From Blastococcus sp. TF02-8 (GTDB lineage: Bacteria; Actinomycetota; Actinomycetes; Mycobacteriales; Geodermatophilaceae): a DNA stretch of 64,000 nucleotides. Within the stretch, counting starts at the first letter, position 1; each line of letters begins with the position of its first letter. The position numbers and the translations under genes are program-made. The notes beneath the pieces are model-generated. The model saw only the letters and a list, made by a program, of their open reading frames with translations. It made no database searches and had not been told where the DNA came from. Of this stretch, positions 1 to 9,113 are shown piece after piece. The stretch is taken from NCBI RefSeq assembly GCF_003319175.1, contig NZ_QOHK01000006.1, positions 219,492 through 283,491 on the forward strand. The letters are read 5' to 3'.

Positions 1-1
1 C

Positions 2-937
2 GGCTACGACCTGCGGCTCATCCCGCCGGTGCCGCTCCCGCGCAAGCCGACGCCGGACCTGCTCCGCGTGCCGGGGCGGGTCCGGCGTTCGGTCGCCGAG
101 ACCCGGGCCGTCCTGGACGAGGTCGCCGCCGACGTGGTCGTCGGGTTCGGCGGCTACGTGGCGCTGCCGGCCTACCTGGCCGCCCGCCGGGCGAAGGTGC
201 CGGTGGTGGTGCACGAGCAGAACGCGCTGCCGGGGCTGGCGAACCGGGTCGGCGCCCGCATCGCCGCGCGGGTGGCGGTGACCGTGCCGGGCACCCCGCT
301 GCGCGGCGGGGAGCACGTCGGCATGCCGCTGCGGCGCAGCATCTCCACCCTCGACCGGGCGGCGTTGCGGGCCGAGGCGCGCGAGACCTTCGGTCTGGAC
401 GCCGACCGCCCCACGCTGCTGGTCTTCGGCGGCTCGCAGGGCGCCCAGTCGCTCAACCGGGCCGCGGTGGCCGCCGCGGCCGCCCTGACCGACGCCGGCG
501 TGCAGGTGCTGCACGCCCGGGGGCCGAAGAACACCGGGGTGGTGGTGCCCGAGCGGCCCGCCGGCCGGGCGCCCTACGTGCTGGTCGACTACCTCGACCG
601 GATGGACCTCGCCTACGCCGCGGCCGATCTGGCGCTGTGCCGCTCGGGCGCGGTGACGGTCGCCGAGCTGTCGGCGGTGGGCCTGCCCGCGGCCTTCGTG
701 CCGCTGCCGATCGGTAACGGCGAGCAGCGTCGCAACGCCCTCCCGGTCATCGACGCCGGCGGCGGCCTCCTCGTGGAGGATGCCGCACTGACCCCCGAGT
801 GGATCACCGGCACCCTGCTGCCGCTGCTCACGAACCCGGCCGCGCTGGCGGACCTCGCCCGGAACGCGGCCGCCGCGGGCGTGCCCGACGCCGACGAGCG
901 GCTGGCCGACATCGTCTGCGAGGTGGCTGCGCGATGA
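2..937 (+). CDS. murG: UDP-N-acetylglucosamine transferase MurG, 5' truncated by window edge
   Basis: Peripheral membrane GT28 glycosyltransferase that adds GlcNAc to lipid I to make lipid II. The reading frame is open to the left edge, so the N-terminal glycine-rich loop is outside. Visible family motifs are [12 protein letters not shown] (about nt 211-246), the UDP-sugar loop [14 protein letters not shown] (about 421-462) and [21 protein letters not shown] with GNGEQRRNA near the end. The stop overlaps the start of murC in an ATGA arrangement, which implies translational coupling in the dcw operon. The identity is secure; the true start is not visible. Confidence 0.96.
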   Translation, partial: GYDLRLIPPVPLPRKPTPDLLRVPGRVRRSVAETRAVLDEVAADVVVGFGGYVALPAYLAARRAKVPVVVHEQNALPGLANRVGARIAARVAVTVPGTPLRGGEHVGMPLRRSISTLDRAALRAEARETFGLDADRPTLLVFGGSQGAQSLNRAAVAAAAALTDAGVQVLHARGPKNTGVVVPERPAGRAPYVLVDYLDRMDLAYAAADLALCRSGAVTVAELSAVGLPAAFVPLPIGNGEQRRNALPVIDAGGGLLVEDAALTPEWITGTLLPLLTNPAALADLARNAAAAGVPDADERLADIVCEVAAR

Positions 938-2391
938 GCGCGTCCGACGTCGCCGCCTGGACCGGACCGGTGCCCTCCGTGCCGGAGCTCGGCGCGGTGC
1001 ACTTCATCGGCATCGGTGGTGCGGGCATGAGCGGGATCGCCCGCATCCTGCTGGCCCGCGGCGTGCGCGTCTCGGGCACCGACCGCCGCGACAGCCCCAC
1101 GCTCCTGGCGCTGCGGGCGCTCGGCGCCCGGGTGGAGCTCGGTCACGCCGGCGAGCACGTCGGGGACGCCGACACCGTCGTCGTCTCGACCGCGATCCGC
1201 GCCGACAACCCGGAGCTCGTCGCCGCCCGGGAACGGGGTCTGCGCGTCCTGCCGCGTGCGGTGGCGCTCGCCGCGGTGATGGCCGGCCGGCGCAGCATCG
1301 CCGTCGCCGGCACCCACGGGAAGACCTCGACGACCTCGATGCTCACGGTCGCGGTGCAGGCGTGCGGCGTGGACCCGTCCTTCGCGATCGGCGGCACGCT
1401 CAACGAGTCGGGCAGCAACGCGCACGCCGGTGAGGGCGACGTGTTCGTGGCCGAGGCCGACGAGAGCGACCGTTCGTTCCTGCTGCTCTCGCCCTTCGGC
1501 GCGATCGTCACCAACGTCGAGGCCGACCACCTGGACAACTACGGCGACCTGGCCGCGGTCGAGGCGGCGTTCGACCGGTTCCTGCAGACCGTCGACCCCG
1601 CGGGTTTCGTGGTCGTCTGCGCCGACGACCCGGGAGCGGCCCGGTTGAGCGGCGTGCCCACGCCGGCACGGCTGCGCACCTACGGCACGGCGGAGGACGC
1701 CGACCTGCGGCTGACCGACCTGACCGTCGCGGCCGAGGGCACCAGCTACACCGCCGTGCTCGACGGTGCCGAGCTCGGCCGCGTGCGCATCCAGGTGCCC
1801 GGCGAGCACATGGCGCGCAACAGCGCGGCCGCGCTGCTGGCCGGGCTGGAGCTCGGGCTGCCCGCCGACGCGCTCGTCGAGGGGCTCGGTCGCTTCGGCG
1901 GCGTGCACCGGCGGTTCGAGCTCAAGGGTGTCGCCGGCGGCGTCCGCGTGTACGACGACTACGCCCACCACCCGACCGAGGTCGCCGCGCAGCTGCGGGC
2001 CGCGCGCGCGGTCGCGGGGGAGGGGCGCCTGGTGGTGGCGTTCCAGCCGCACCTCTACAGCCGCACGCAGGAGTTCGCCGAAGGGTTCGGTGCCGCCCTG
2101 GGGCTGGCCGACGAGGTCGTCGTGATGGACGTCTACGGCGCGCGGGAGGACCCGGTGCCCGGCGTGACCGGGGCGATGGTCGCCGACGCCGTGCCGCTGC
2201 CGGCCGAGCGCGTGGTCTTCGAGCCCTCGTGGTCGGCCGCCGGTCCGGCGCTCGCCGCCCGCGCCCGGCCCGGCGACCTGGTCATGACCATGGGCGCCGG
2301 CGACGTCTCGATGGTCGGGCCGGAGGTGCTCGACGCGCTCCGTGCCGCCGCACCGGCAGGGGAGGACGACGCGCCGGACGCCGGCCGGTGA
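934..2391 (+). CDS. murC: UDP-N-acetylmuramate--L-alanine ligase MurC
   Basis: ATP-dependent cytoplasmic ligase adding L-Ala to UDP-MurNAc, 485 aa, a normal length. Motifs run in the expected order: N-terminal Rossmann loop [15 protein letters not shown] loop [12 protein letters not shown], metal/substrate region [20 protein letters not shown], and C-terminal [10 protein letters not shown]. The ATG at 934 overlaps the murG stop (ATGA). The longer open frame that starts at 799 lies inside murG and has no family support. The 3' end overlaps ftsQ by GTGA. Confidence 0.98.
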   Translation: MSASDVAAWTGPVPSVPELGAVHFIGIGGAGMSGIARILLARGVRVSGTDRRDSPTLLALRALGARVELGHAGEHVGDADTVVVSTAIRADNPELVAARERGLRVLPRAVALAAVMAGRRSIAVAGTHGKTSTTSMLTVAVQACGVDPSFAIGGTLNESGSNAHAGEGDVFVAEADESDRSFLLLSPFGAIVTNVEADHLDNYGDLAAVEAAFDRFLQTVDPAGFVVVCADDPGAARLSGVPTPARLRTYGTAEDADLRLTDLTVAAEGTSYTAVLDGAELGRVRIQVPGEHMARNSAAALLAGLELGLPADALVEGLGRFGGVHRRFELKGVAGGVRVYDDYAHHPTEVAAQLRAARAVAGEGRLVVAFQPHLYSRTQEFAEGFGAALGLADEVVVMDVYGAREDPVPGVTGAMVADAVPLPAERVVFEPSWSAAGPALAARARPGDLVMTMGAGDVSMVGPEVLDALRAAAPAGEDDAPDAGR

Positions 2392-3185
2392 CCCGGTCGG
2401 GGAGCACCACGCGGGACCGCACCGGGCGGACGCGCCGCCCCGCCGGCCGGCGGGGCGGGGGTGCCACGCCGCTGCCGAACCGCCGTCGCCCGCTGCGGCC
2501 GCGCCAGCGCCGGGCGCTGCAGGGCGCGACCCTCGTCACCGTGCTGGCGGTGCTCGGCTGGCTGCTGTGGCTGGGGCCGGTGCTGGCGGTGCGCACGGTG
2601 CAGGTCGACGGGCTGGACGCCCTGGCCGCCGACGAGGTGCGCGCGGCCGCCCAGGTCCCCGACGGCGTGCCGCTGCTGCGGGTCGACATCGGCGCGGTCG
2701 AGGACCGGGTCGCGAGGATGCCGCAGGTCCGGTCGGTCCAGGCGGCACGCGGCTGGCCCGACCGGATCGTCATCACCGTCGCGGAGCGCATCCCGGTCGC
2801 CGTGGTGGGGGAACGGGGCCGGCGCTCGCTGGTCGATGCCGACGGCGTGCTCTTCGACACCCTGACCGGTGACGCGCCGCGCGGGGTGGTGCCGCTCGAG
2901 GTCGCCGACCCGGGCACCGACGACCCGGCCACGCGGGCCGGCATCGCGGCCATCCGCGCGCTGCCGGCGTCCTTCCGGGACGACGTCGAGCGCGTCGCCG
3001 TGCCCGACCCGGAGGCGATCGAGCTGACGATGCGCGACGGCACCGCGGTCCGGTGGGGGAGCGCGGAGCAGTCGGCGGCCAAGAGCCAGATCGTGGTCGC
3101 CCTGCTGGGCCGGATCGGTGACGGCGAGCTCGACCCGGCCGCGGTGATCGACGTCAGCGCGCCCGACGCGGTCGTCCTGCGCTGA
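2388..3185 (+). CDS. ftsQ: Cell division protein FtsQ/DivIB
   Basis: Bitopic septal protein of 265 aa linking early and late divisome proteins. It has an Arg/Pro-rich cytoplasmic tail (about residues 1-45), one membrane segment (about 48-66, VTVLAVLGWLLWLGPVLAV), a POTRA domain beginning VQVDGLDALAADEVR, then the FtsQ domain. The GTG at 2388 overlaps the murC stop as GTGA; upstream codons of the same frame lie within murC. As in other actinobacteria, the gene directly precedes ftsZ, here separated by a 379-bp regulatory gap. Confidence 0.95.
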   Translation: MTRSGSTTRDRTGRTRRPAGRRGGGATPLPNRRRPLRPRQRRALQGATLVTVLAVLGWLLWLGPVLAVRTVQVDGLDALAADEVRAAAQVPDGVPLLRVDIGAVEDRVARMPQVRSVQAARGWPDRIVITVAERIPVAVVGERGRRSLVDADGVLFDTLTGDAPRGVVPLEVADPGTDDPATRAGIAAIRALPASFRDDVERVAVPDPEAIELTMRDGTAVRWGSAEQSAAKSQIVVALLGRIGDGELDPAAVIDVSAPDAVVLR

Positions 3186-3564
3186 CCTCGGGCAGGGCTG
3201 AGCCGAGCGCCGTGGCAGAGCGTTGCCGGACGCCTCCGCTGGGGTCCTGACCAGCGCGTCCGCCGACACGCCGGACCGCGCGACACGCCCGACACGCGGC
3301 GGCCTGCCCGATGTTTCTCGTCTCGCGCGTGCGCCGTCCCTGAAGGCTCGCATGAGACGGTTCCGGGGCGAGTCGTCACACCTCGTGATGCACATGTGAC
3401 CACTGGGTCGCCAGCGTTTGGTGCGATCCGTGCCCACCGACACGCCGACCCCGACGGGGTGCTTGTGAGGCCTCTCCGGACCCACCTAACTTCATCCACG
3501 TCGACCGAGTTGACATAACTGTAAGGCTGAACTTGAGGATGAGGGTCCAGTTGGGGAGCGCCGC
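3186..3564. promoter_or_regulatory. ftsQ-ftsZ intergenic region with candidate regulatory elements
   Basis: This 379-bp stretch holds no convincing gene. It contains four copies of GACACGC followed by C or G, with GACAC at 3265-3269, 3282-3286, 3291-3295 and 3439-3443. It also contains an inverted repeat GTCACA (3375-3380) / TGTGAC (3395-3400), and a TTGACATAAC box (3510-3519) about 45 bp before ftsZ. The last resembles the AT-rich element seen upstream of many actinobacterial ftsZ genes, from memory. GACAC is the published core of the sporulation regulator WhiA, so WhiA control is possible but untested here. Confidence 0.5.
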
Positions 3565-4872
3565 ATGACACCTCCGCACAACTATCTAGCGGTCATCAAG
3601 GTCGTCGGCATCGGCGGCGGCGGGGTGAACGCGGTCAACCGCATGATCGAAGTCGGCCTCAAGGGGGTCGAGTTCATCGCGATCAACACCGACGCCCAGG
3701 CGCTGCTCATGAGCGACGCCGACGTGAAGCTCGATGTCGGCCGCGAGCTGACCCGTGGGCTGGGCGCCGGCGCACAGCCCGACGTGGGCCGCCAGGCCGC
3801 CGAGGACCACCGCGAGGAGATCGAGGAGGTCCTCAAGGGGGCCGACATGGTCTTCGTGACCGCGGGCGAGGGCGGTGGCACCGGTACCGGTGGTGCCCCC
3901 GTGGTGGCCTCGATCGCGCGCAAGCTCGGTGCGCTGACCATCGGCGTCGTCACCCGCCCGTTCGCCTTCGAGGGCAAGCGGCGCGCGGTGCAGGCCGAGT
4001 CGGGCATCGACGAGCTGCGCAACGAGTGCGACACGCTGATCGTGATCCCGAACGACCGGCTGCTGCAGCTGGGCGACCGGAACGTGAGCGTCATGGACGC
4101 CTTCCGCACCGCCGACCAGGTGCTGCTGTCCGGTGTCCAGGGCATCACCGACCTGATCACCACGCCGGGCCTGATCAACCTGGACTTCGCCGACGTCAAG
4201 TCGGTCATGTCCGGGGCGGGGTCGGCCCTGATGGGCATCGGCAGCGCGCGCGGCGACAACCGCGCGCTGCTGGCCGCCGAGCAGGCGATCGCCAGCCCGC
4301 TCCTGGAGGCCTCGATGGAGGGCGCTCACGGCGTCCTGCTGTCGATCTCCGGTGGCTCGGACCTGGGGCTGTTCGAGATCAACGAGGCCGCCTCGCTGGT
4401 CTCCGACGCCGCGCACCCGGACGCCAACATCATCTTCGGTGCCGTCATCGACGACGCCCTGGGTGACGAGGTCCGGGTGACCGTCATCGCCGCCGGCTTC
4501 GACGGCGGTCGGCCCAACGTCCGCAAGGACGGGCTGGCCACCACCGGGGCGCCCGGTGGCGCGTCCGCGGGCTCGGCGTCGCCGTTCGCGACGCACCGTC
4601 GTTCGGTGGCCGCCCCGCCGGTGGCGACCACCCCGCCGCCCGCGCCGGCCCCCGCCGCCGCGCCGTCGGCGGCCCAGCCCGCCCCGGCGACCGGCGAGCG
4701 TCTGGCGCCGGCACCGCAGGGTGGGGCCACGCCGCCGCGCCCGGCGGCCGGGGGCGGCATCACGGTGCCGCCGCTGCCGCCGATCCAGGGTGCCAACGCC
4801 AACGGCCGCCGGCCGCTGTCGAACGAGGACTTCGAGGAGGAGCTCGACATCCCGGAGTTCCTGAAGGGGTAA
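3565..4872 (+). CDS. ftsZ: Cell division GTPase FtsZ
   Basis: Tubulin homologue that polymerises into the Z ring, 435 aa. The GTPase domain starts [16 protein letters not shown] and carries the tubulin signature [10 protein letters not shown] at about residues 103-112. The T7-loop region [17 protein letters not shown] is intact. A Pro/Ala-rich linker (about 330-410) leads to the C-terminal peptide DIPEFLKG, the conserved tail that contacts SepF and other partners. ATG at 3565 has a Shine-Dalgarno GGGGAG six nt upstream. FtsZ, SepF and Wag31 are all encoded within 5 kb here. Confidence 0.99.
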   Translation: MTPPHNYLAVIKVVGIGGGGVNAVNRMIEVGLKGVEFIAINTDAQALLMSDADVKLDVGRELTRGLGAGAQPDVGRQAAEDHREEIEEVLKGADMVFVTAGEGGGTGTGGAPVVASIARKLGALTIGVVTRPFAFEGKRRAVQAESGIDELRNECDTLIVIPNDRLLQLGDRNVSVMDAFRTADQVLLSGVQGITDLITTPGLINLDFADVKSVMSGAGSALMGIGSARGDNRALLAAEQAIASPLLEASMEGAHGVLLSISGGSDLGLFEINEAASLVSDAAHPDANIIFGAVIDDALGDEVRVTVIAAGFDGGRPNVRKDGLATTGAPGGASAGSASPFATHRRSVAAPPVATTPPPAPAPAAAPSAAQPAPATGERLAPAPQGGATPPRPAAGGGITVPPLPPIQGANANGRRPLSNEDFEEELDIPEFLKG

Positions 4873-4949
4873 GGACCCCCTCGCCCCCCACGCCTCGCTG
4901 TCGCTCGGCGTGGGCCCCTGCGAGAGGGCCGTTCCATCCCCGTACCTCG

Positions 4950-4955
4950 TAGGCT
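4950..4955 (+). promoter_or_regulatory. -10 box TAGGCT for pgeF
   Basis: TAGGCT lies 8 nt before the ATG at 4964 and no Shine-Dalgarno is present, so transcription probably starts at or next to the start codon. The hexamer is also part of a small inverted repeat, GTAGGC-TTC-GCCTAC (4949-4963). Confidence 0.5.
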
Positions 4956-4963
4956 TCGCCTAC

Positions 4964-5695
4964 ATGAGCACCAACACGGCCGCCTCGTCGGCGGTGCGAC
5001 CCCGCAGGGTCGTCACCGACCGGCGGGGCGGCCGCTCGCGTTCCCCGTACGACTCCTTCAACCTGGGCGACCACGTCGGCGACGACCCGGCCGACGTCGC
5101 CGCCAACCGGGCCCGCGTCGCGCGCGAGCTCGGGGTGGGGGAGGACCGCCTGGTCTGGATGTCGCAGGTCCACGGTGCCGGTGTGGCCGTGGTCGACGGT
5201 CCGCAGGACGGGCCCGTGCCCGGGACCGACGCGCTGGTGACCGCCACCCGTGGCCTCGTCCTCGGGGTGCTGGCGGCCGACTGCGTGCCGGTGCTGCTCG
5301 CCGACCACGAGACCGGCGTGGTGGCCGCCGTGCACGCCGGCCGGGAAGGCGTGCGGAAGGGCGTGGTCCCGGCGACCCTGTCGGCGATGGCGAGCCTCGG
5401 GGCCCGCGCGCGGCACGTGACCGCGCTGCTGGGGCCCGCGGTCTGCGGCGAGTGCTACGAGGTGCCGGCGGAGATGCAGGCCGAGGTGGCCGCCGTCGCA
5501 CCGGCCGCCGCGGTGCGGACCCGCACCGGTACGCCCGGGCTGGACCTGCGGGCGGGTGTGGCGGAGATCCTGCGCCGCGCCGGCATCCCCGAGGTCGTCC
5601 AGGACCCGCGCTGCACCGTGGAGGACCCCATGCTCTTCTCCCACCGCCGGGAGGGCGTCACCGGCCGCCAGGCAGGGCTCGTCTGGCTCTCCTAG
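4964..5695 (+). CDS. pgeF: Peptidoglycan editing factor PgeF (YfiH/DUF152, laccase-like)
   Basis: Cytoplasmic metal-dependent enzyme of the YfiH family, 243 aa. Family members have been reported to correct mis-incorporated peptidoglycan precursors and to have polyphenol oxidase activity. The conserved metal/catalytic residues sit in SQVHGAG, AADCVPVLLAD and AAVHAG, followed by GPAVCGECYEVP. The usual HAGWRG motif reads HAGREG, so the Trp is missing. The gene lies between ftsZ and yggS, its normal actinobacterial position. An upstream ATG-less extension to 4910 is in frame, but its peptide looks non-native. Confidence 0.92.
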   Translation: MSTNTAASSAVRPRRVVTDRRGGRSRSPYDSFNLGDHVGDDPADVAANRARVARELGVGEDRLVWMSQVHGAGVAVVDGPQDGPVPGTDALVTATRGLVLGVLAADCVPVLLADHETGVVAAVHAGREGVRKGVVPATLSAMASLGARARHVTALLGPAVCGECYEVPAEMQAEVAAVAPAAAVRTRTGTPGLDLRAGVAEILRRAGIPEVVQDPRCTVEDPMLFSHRREGVTGRQAGLVWLS

Positions 5696-5713
5696 GGCCC
5701 GTGCCGCGGTTGG

Positions 5714-5719
5714 CAGGAT
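5714..5719 (+). promoter_or_regulatory. -10 box CAGGAT for yggS
   Basis: CAGGAT is 7 nt before the chosen ATG (5727). There is no usable ribosome site between it and the start. Confidence 0.45.
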
Positions 5720-5726
5720 GGGCGCC

Positions 5727-6458
5727 ATGACCCTCGAGCAGAACCTGCGCGCGGTCCGGTCCCGGATCGACGCCGCGGCGAGCGCGGCCGGTCGCGACCC
5801 GGCCGACGTGGGGCTGCTCGCGGTCAGCAAGACCTGGCCCGCCGCCGACGTCCGGGCGCTGGCCGCGGCGGGCCAGCACGACTTCGGCGAGAACCGGGTC
5901 CAGGAGCTGCTCGGCAAGGCGGCGCAGCTGGACGGCGTCCCGCTGCGCTGGCACTTCGTGGGCCAGCTGCAGCGGAACAAGGCCGCGGCCGTCGCCCGCA
6001 CCGGCGCCGTCGTCCACTCGGTGGACCGCCCGGCGCTCGCGGCCACCCTCGACCGCGCCGGCGAGGCGATGGGCCGCCCCGTGGAGGTGTTCGTCCAGGT
6101 CGACCTCGGCGGCCCGGAGGGCGAGGCGGCCGCGCGTGGCGGCGCGGCGCCCGCCGACGTGCCGGCCCTGTGCGACGCCGTCGCCGGGGCCGCCGGTCTC
6201 CGGTTGCGCGGGCTGATGGCGGTCGCGCCCCGGAACGCAGACCCGGGGCCCGCCTTCGCCCGCCTGGCGGCCCTGGCGGAGCGGGTGCGTGCCGACCATC
6301 CCGACGCGGCCGAGCTCTCCGCCGGCATGAGCGGCGACCTCGAGGCGGCCGTCGCAGCGGGCGCCACGCTGGTGCGTGTCGGTACCGCGTTGTTCGGCGC
6401 GCGCCCCCTACCCTGCGGAGAGTTCGAGGAACACCAGCCACGCGAGTCACACGAGTAA
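5727..6458 (+). CDS. yggS: YggS-family pyridoxal phosphate homeostasis protein
   Basis: Single-domain PLP-binding TIM-barrel protein (PLPBP/ProSC family), 243 aa, that buffers PLP levels rather than catalysing a known reaction. The PLP lysine lies in AVSKTWP (about residue 36). [11 protein letters not shown] and the phosphate-binding C-terminal stretch [20 protein letters not shown] are intact. Start: ATG 5727 fits the upstream -10; ATG 5718 would add three residues (MGA). It lies between pgeF and sepF as in mycobacteria. Confidence 0.94.
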   Translation: MTLEQNLRAVRSRIDAAASAAGRDPADVGLLAVSKTWPAADVRALAAAGQHDFGENRVQELLGKAAQLDGVPLRWHFVGQLQRNKAAAVARTGAVVHSVDRPALAATLDRAGEAMGRPVEVFVQVDLGGPEGEAAARGGAAPADVPALCDAVAGAAGLRLRGLMAVAPRNADPGPAFARLAALAERVRADHPDAAELSAGMSGDLEAAVAAGATLVRVGTALFGARPLPCGEFEEHQPRESHE

Positions 6459-6547
6459 CACCGGCCGCAGCAGGCGCGAACCGGTGGGGCCGGTGTGACG
6501 ACGACCGTGCAGATGCTGAGGACGCCAGCAGCAGAGGGGGAGGTCCG

Positions 6548-7279
6548 ATGGCTGGAGCCATGCGGAGGATGGGGATCTACCTGGGTCTCGTCGAGGACGA
6601 GGACACCCGGGGCTACGGCCGGTACGACTCCCGGACGTCCGACGACCTGGACCACGACCGCCGGTACGCCCGGTACGGCGAGGATCGCTACGACGACGAC
6701 TACGCCGACCCGGGCTACGCCGACGACGGCTACGCACGTGCCGGCTACGACGAGGAGCCGGCCCTGGCCGAGCCCCCCGTGCGCGACCCCGAGCCGCTGT
6801 CGGTCCGCCGGGTGGCCCCGCGGACCCTGGGTCTCGCGCCCACCGCGTCGGGCTCCTCGGCCGCCCGCCTGGGTGGCGTCTCGCACGGCTCCGGTCCGGT
6901 GCACAGCTCCGGCCCGGTGAGCGCGGCCGCCGCCCTGGTGCGCGAGCCGGTCGTCGTCCCCGAGCCCGAGCCGGCCCCGGCTCCCGCGCCCGCGGCGAAG
7001 TCCTACCGGATCACCACGCTGCACCCGCAGACCTACAACGAGGCGCGCACCATCGGTGAGCGCTTCCGCGACGGCATGCCGGTCATCATGAACCTCACGG
7101 AGATGGACGACGCCGACGCGAAGCGGCTCGTCGACTTCGCCGCGGGTCTCAGCTTCGGTCTGCGCGGTAGTATCGAGCGCGTCACGGCGAAGGTGTTCCT
7201 GCTCAGCCCGCAGGACGTCTCCGTCACCGCCGAGGACAAGGCGAAGATCCGCGAGGGCGGGTTCTCCGACAAGTCCTGA
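6548..7279 (+). CDS. sepF: Cell division protein SepF
   Basis: FtsZ-binding membrane anchor of the Z ring, 243 aa. The N-terminus ([19 protein letters not shown]) matches the amphipathic membrane-targeting helix. It is followed by an acidic, Tyr/Asp-rich linker (about 20-75) and a Pro/Ala-rich stretch. The SepF globular domain begins [19 protein letters not shown] (about residue 153) and ends [13 protein letters not shown] 6548 has a strong purine-rich site (AGGGGGAGG) just upstream. In actinobacteria lacking FtsA and ZipA, SepF is the main tether for FtsZ. Confidence 0.97.
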   Translation: MAGAMRRMGIYLGLVEDEDTRGYGRYDSRTSDDLDHDRRYARYGEDRYDDDYADPGYADDGYARAGYDEEPALAEPPVRDPEPLSVRRVAPRTLGLAPTASGSSAARLGGVSHGSGPVHSSGPVSAAAALVREPVVVPEPEPAPAPAPAAKSYRITTLHPQTYNEARTIGERFRDGMPVIMNLTEMDDADAKRLVDFAAGLSFGLRGSIERVTAKVFLLSPQDVSVTAEDKAKIREGGFSDKS

Positions 7280-7342
7280 GCGGTGGCTCAGCGGTGACAC
7301 CGGTGGAGGCGGCACCCGAGGTGCCCTGAACGAACGAGGACC

Positions 7343-7636
7343 GTGTCTCTCTTCTGGCAGATCGTCTCCTCGGTGCTGCTCGTCTTCCTCGTGCTGCTCT
7401 TCGCGCGGTTCGTCGTGGACTGGGTGATGGTGCTGGCGCGCAGCTGGCGCCCCACCGGCCTGGTCGCGGCCGGGCTGGAGGTCGTCTACTCCACCACCGA
7501 CCCGCCGCTCAAGGCGGTGCGCAAGGTCATCCCCCCGCTGAACCTCGGGTCCATCCGACTGGACCTCGGGTTTATGGTGCTGCTGATCGCCGTGGTGATC
7601 CTGCGGAGCATCGCGGGATCGCTGGCCTACTCGTGA
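7343..7636 (+). CDS. yggT: YggT family membrane protein
   Basis: 97-aa integral membrane protein with two hydrophobic segments (about residues 4-27 and 76-94) either side of a loop containing DPPLKAVRKVIPPLN, the hallmark YggT proline-rich motif. GTG 7343 follows GAGGA by 4 nt. A short hairpin (GGCACC-CGA-GGTGCC, 7311-7325) precedes the ribosome site. Position between sepF and wag31 is conserved in Actinobacteria; the role in division or envelope assembly is not established. Confidence 0.92.
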   Translation: MSLFWQIVSSVLLVFLVLLFARFVVDWVMVLARSWRPTGLVAAGLEVVYSTTDPPLKAVRKVIPPLNLGSIRLDLGFMVLLIAVVILRSIAGSLAYS

Positions 7637-7733
7637 TCGCTGAATCCCCCGGGACCAGGACCGGGCGCAGAACGGGGTACGTCCCCACCTGTCCGCTGTC
7701 CTTGCTCCCGCCGTCCGACCCGAGGTGACCCCG

Positions 7734-8462
7734 ATGCCACTCACGCCTGCCGACGTGCACAACGTCGTCTTCAAGAAGCCGCCCATCGGCAAGCGGGGCT
7801 ACGACGAGGACGAGGTCGACGCCTTCCTCGACGTCGTGGAGACCGAACTGGCCCGCTTGATCGAGGAGAACAACGAGCTGCGCGCCGGTGCCGGTCGCGC
7901 TGCTGCTCCCCGCGTCGAGGAGCGGCCCGAGCCGGTCGCCGCACCGGCTCCGGTCCCTGCGCCCCAGCCGGTCCAGCAGAGCCGCGAGGACGACAGCGCT
8001 CGCGCCTCGCGGATGCTGGCCCTGGCCACCGAGACGGCCGACCGGTACGTCAACGAGGCCAAGGCGCAGGCCGAGCAGATGCTGGGCAGCGCCAAGACCA
8101 ACAGCGACCGCATGGTGACCGAGGCCCGCGCGAAGAGCGAGCAGATGGTCGCCGAGGCCAAGCACCGGGCCGACTCGATGATCGGCGACGCCCGCACCCG
8201 CGCCGAGACGATGGAGCGCGAGGCCCGCGCCAAGGCCGCCGCCCTGGAGCAGGACGCGGAGCGCCGGCACGTCGAGGCCATGGGGTCGCTGGAGGAGAAG
8301 CGCGCCAGCCTGGAGCGCAAGATCGAGGAGCTGCGCACCATGGAGCGGGAGTACCGCACCCGGCTGCGGTCCTTCCTCGAGTCGCACCTCCGCGACCTGG
8401 ACAGCCGCAGCTCGGCCGAGCCGGCGTCCGTGGGGCGGCAGAACCAGCACGCCCCCGCCTGA
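7734..8462 (+). CDS. wag31: DivIVA/Wag31 polar growth scaffold
   Basis: Coiled-coil protein that marks poles and septa and directs apical wall growth, 242 aa. The N-terminal DivIVA domain opens [20 protein letters not shown], nearly identical to the mycobacterial consensus. A Pro-rich spacer (about 63-85) separates it from a long Ala/Glu/Arg-rich coiled coil (about 90-215). Start ATG 7734 is preferred over the in-frame GTG 7725 because it yields the canonical N-terminus and has GAGG 8 nt upstream. A perfect palindromic terminator follows. Confidence 0.97.
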   Translation: MPLTPADVHNVVFKKPPIGKRGYDEDEVDAFLDVVETELARLIEENNELRAGAGRAAAPRVEERPEPVAAPAPVPAPQPVQQSREDDSARASRMLALATETADRYVNEAKAQAEQMLGSAKTNSDRMVTEARAKSEQMVAEAKHRADSMIGDARTRAETMEREARAKAAALEQDAERRHVEAMGSLEEKRASLERKIEELRTMEREYRTRLRSFLESHLRDLDSRSSAEPASVGRQNQHAPA

Positions 8463-8475
8463 GCACCACCCGATG

Positions 8476-8507
8476 AGGGCCCCCGGAGACGTCTCCGGGG
8501 GCCCTCT
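8476..8507 (+). terminator. Perfect 16-bp palindrome after wag31
   Basis: GAGGGCCCCCGGAGAC is followed directly by its reverse complement. The strong GC stem lacks a U tract, as is common in high-GC actinobacteria, and begins 13 bp after the wag31 stop. It probably ends the division-cluster transcript. Confidence 0.75.
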
Positions 8508-8566
8508 CGCGTGCTGAGCACGAGCGGCGACGGTCCGCGCGAGGTGTGCACCCCGGCCGGTCCTTC

Positions 8567-8572
8567 TAAGGT
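8567..8572 (+). promoter_or_regulatory. -10 box TAAGGT for the 8579 gene
   Basis: TAAGGT is 6 nt before GTG 8579, with no Shine-Dalgarno sequence between them. Confidence 0.5.
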
Positions 8573-8578
8573 GCAGGC

Positions 8579-9103
8579 GTGATCCTCGGTGCCGCGCTGC
8601 TCGTGCTCCTCGGCCTCGGGCTGTTCGTGGCCGGGCTCTCCACGGGCATCGACGTCCTCTACTGGCTGTGCGTGGCGGCCTGCGTTGCTGCCGCGGTGCT
8701 GCTCGTGCTGGCCCGGCGCACCATCGCCGCGCGGGAGTCGGCGCAGAAGAAGGCCCTGGCGTCGGCACAGGTGCCGGTGGCAGCCGGTGCTCCCACGGCC
8801 ACCCCCGCGGCGGCTGCCGAGCCCGTCGCCGCCGCGCCGGAGGTCCCGCTGGAGCAGGCGGACCCGCCGGTCGAGGAGGTCGAGGTCACCGACCTGCTGC
8901 TGGTCGTCGACCTCACCGACGAGGTGCTCGTCGTCGACGAGCACCCCCGCTACCACGTGGCCGGCTGCTCCTGGGTGGGCAGCCGCGACACGATCCCGCT
9001 GCCGCTGAACGAGGCCCGCACCGACGGTTTCACGCCGTGCGGCACGTGCCGGCCCGACCGGACGCTGGCCGGCCGGGCCCGCGCCGCACGCAACGGGGCC
9101 TGA
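8579..9103 (+). CDS. Membrane protein with C-terminal Cys/His cluster
   Basis: 174-aa protein with two adjacent N-terminal membrane segments (about residues 3-18 and 24-46), an Ala/Pro/Glu-rich linker, and a C-terminal soluble part. That part contains H-x3-H-x3-C (HPRYHVAGC) and, after about 25 residues, CGTC, a spacing that suggests a small metal-binding site. Similar two-TM plus zinc-ribbon-like proteins sit next to ileS or wag31 in relatives (from memory), but I cannot name a function. It converges with ileS; both stop codons lie inside one palindrome. Confidence 0.8.
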   Translation: MILGAALLVLLGLGLFVAGLSTGIDVLYWLCVAACVAAAVLLVLARRTIAARESAQKKALASAQVPVAAGAPTATPAAAAEPVAAAPEVPLEQADPPVEEVEVTDLLLVVDLTDEVLVVDEHPRYHVAGCSWVGSRDTIPLPLNEARTDGFTPCGTCRPDRTLAGRARAARNGA

Positions 9104-9113
9104 GGCTCAGGCC
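9097..9113. terminator. Bidirectional palindrome embedding two convergent stop codons
   Basis: GGCCTGAG-G-CTCAGGCC. The left arm contains the TGA of the membrane protein (9101-9103) and the right arm contains the complement of the ileS TGA (9107-9109). It may fold as a terminator stem on either transcript. Confidence 0.5.

Noticed and set aside
4760..7792. Long minus-strand open frame opposite ftsZ-yggT
   Set aside because: Shadow of well-supported plus-strand genes; Arg/Gly/His-rich translation without family motifs, typical of high-GC antisense frames.
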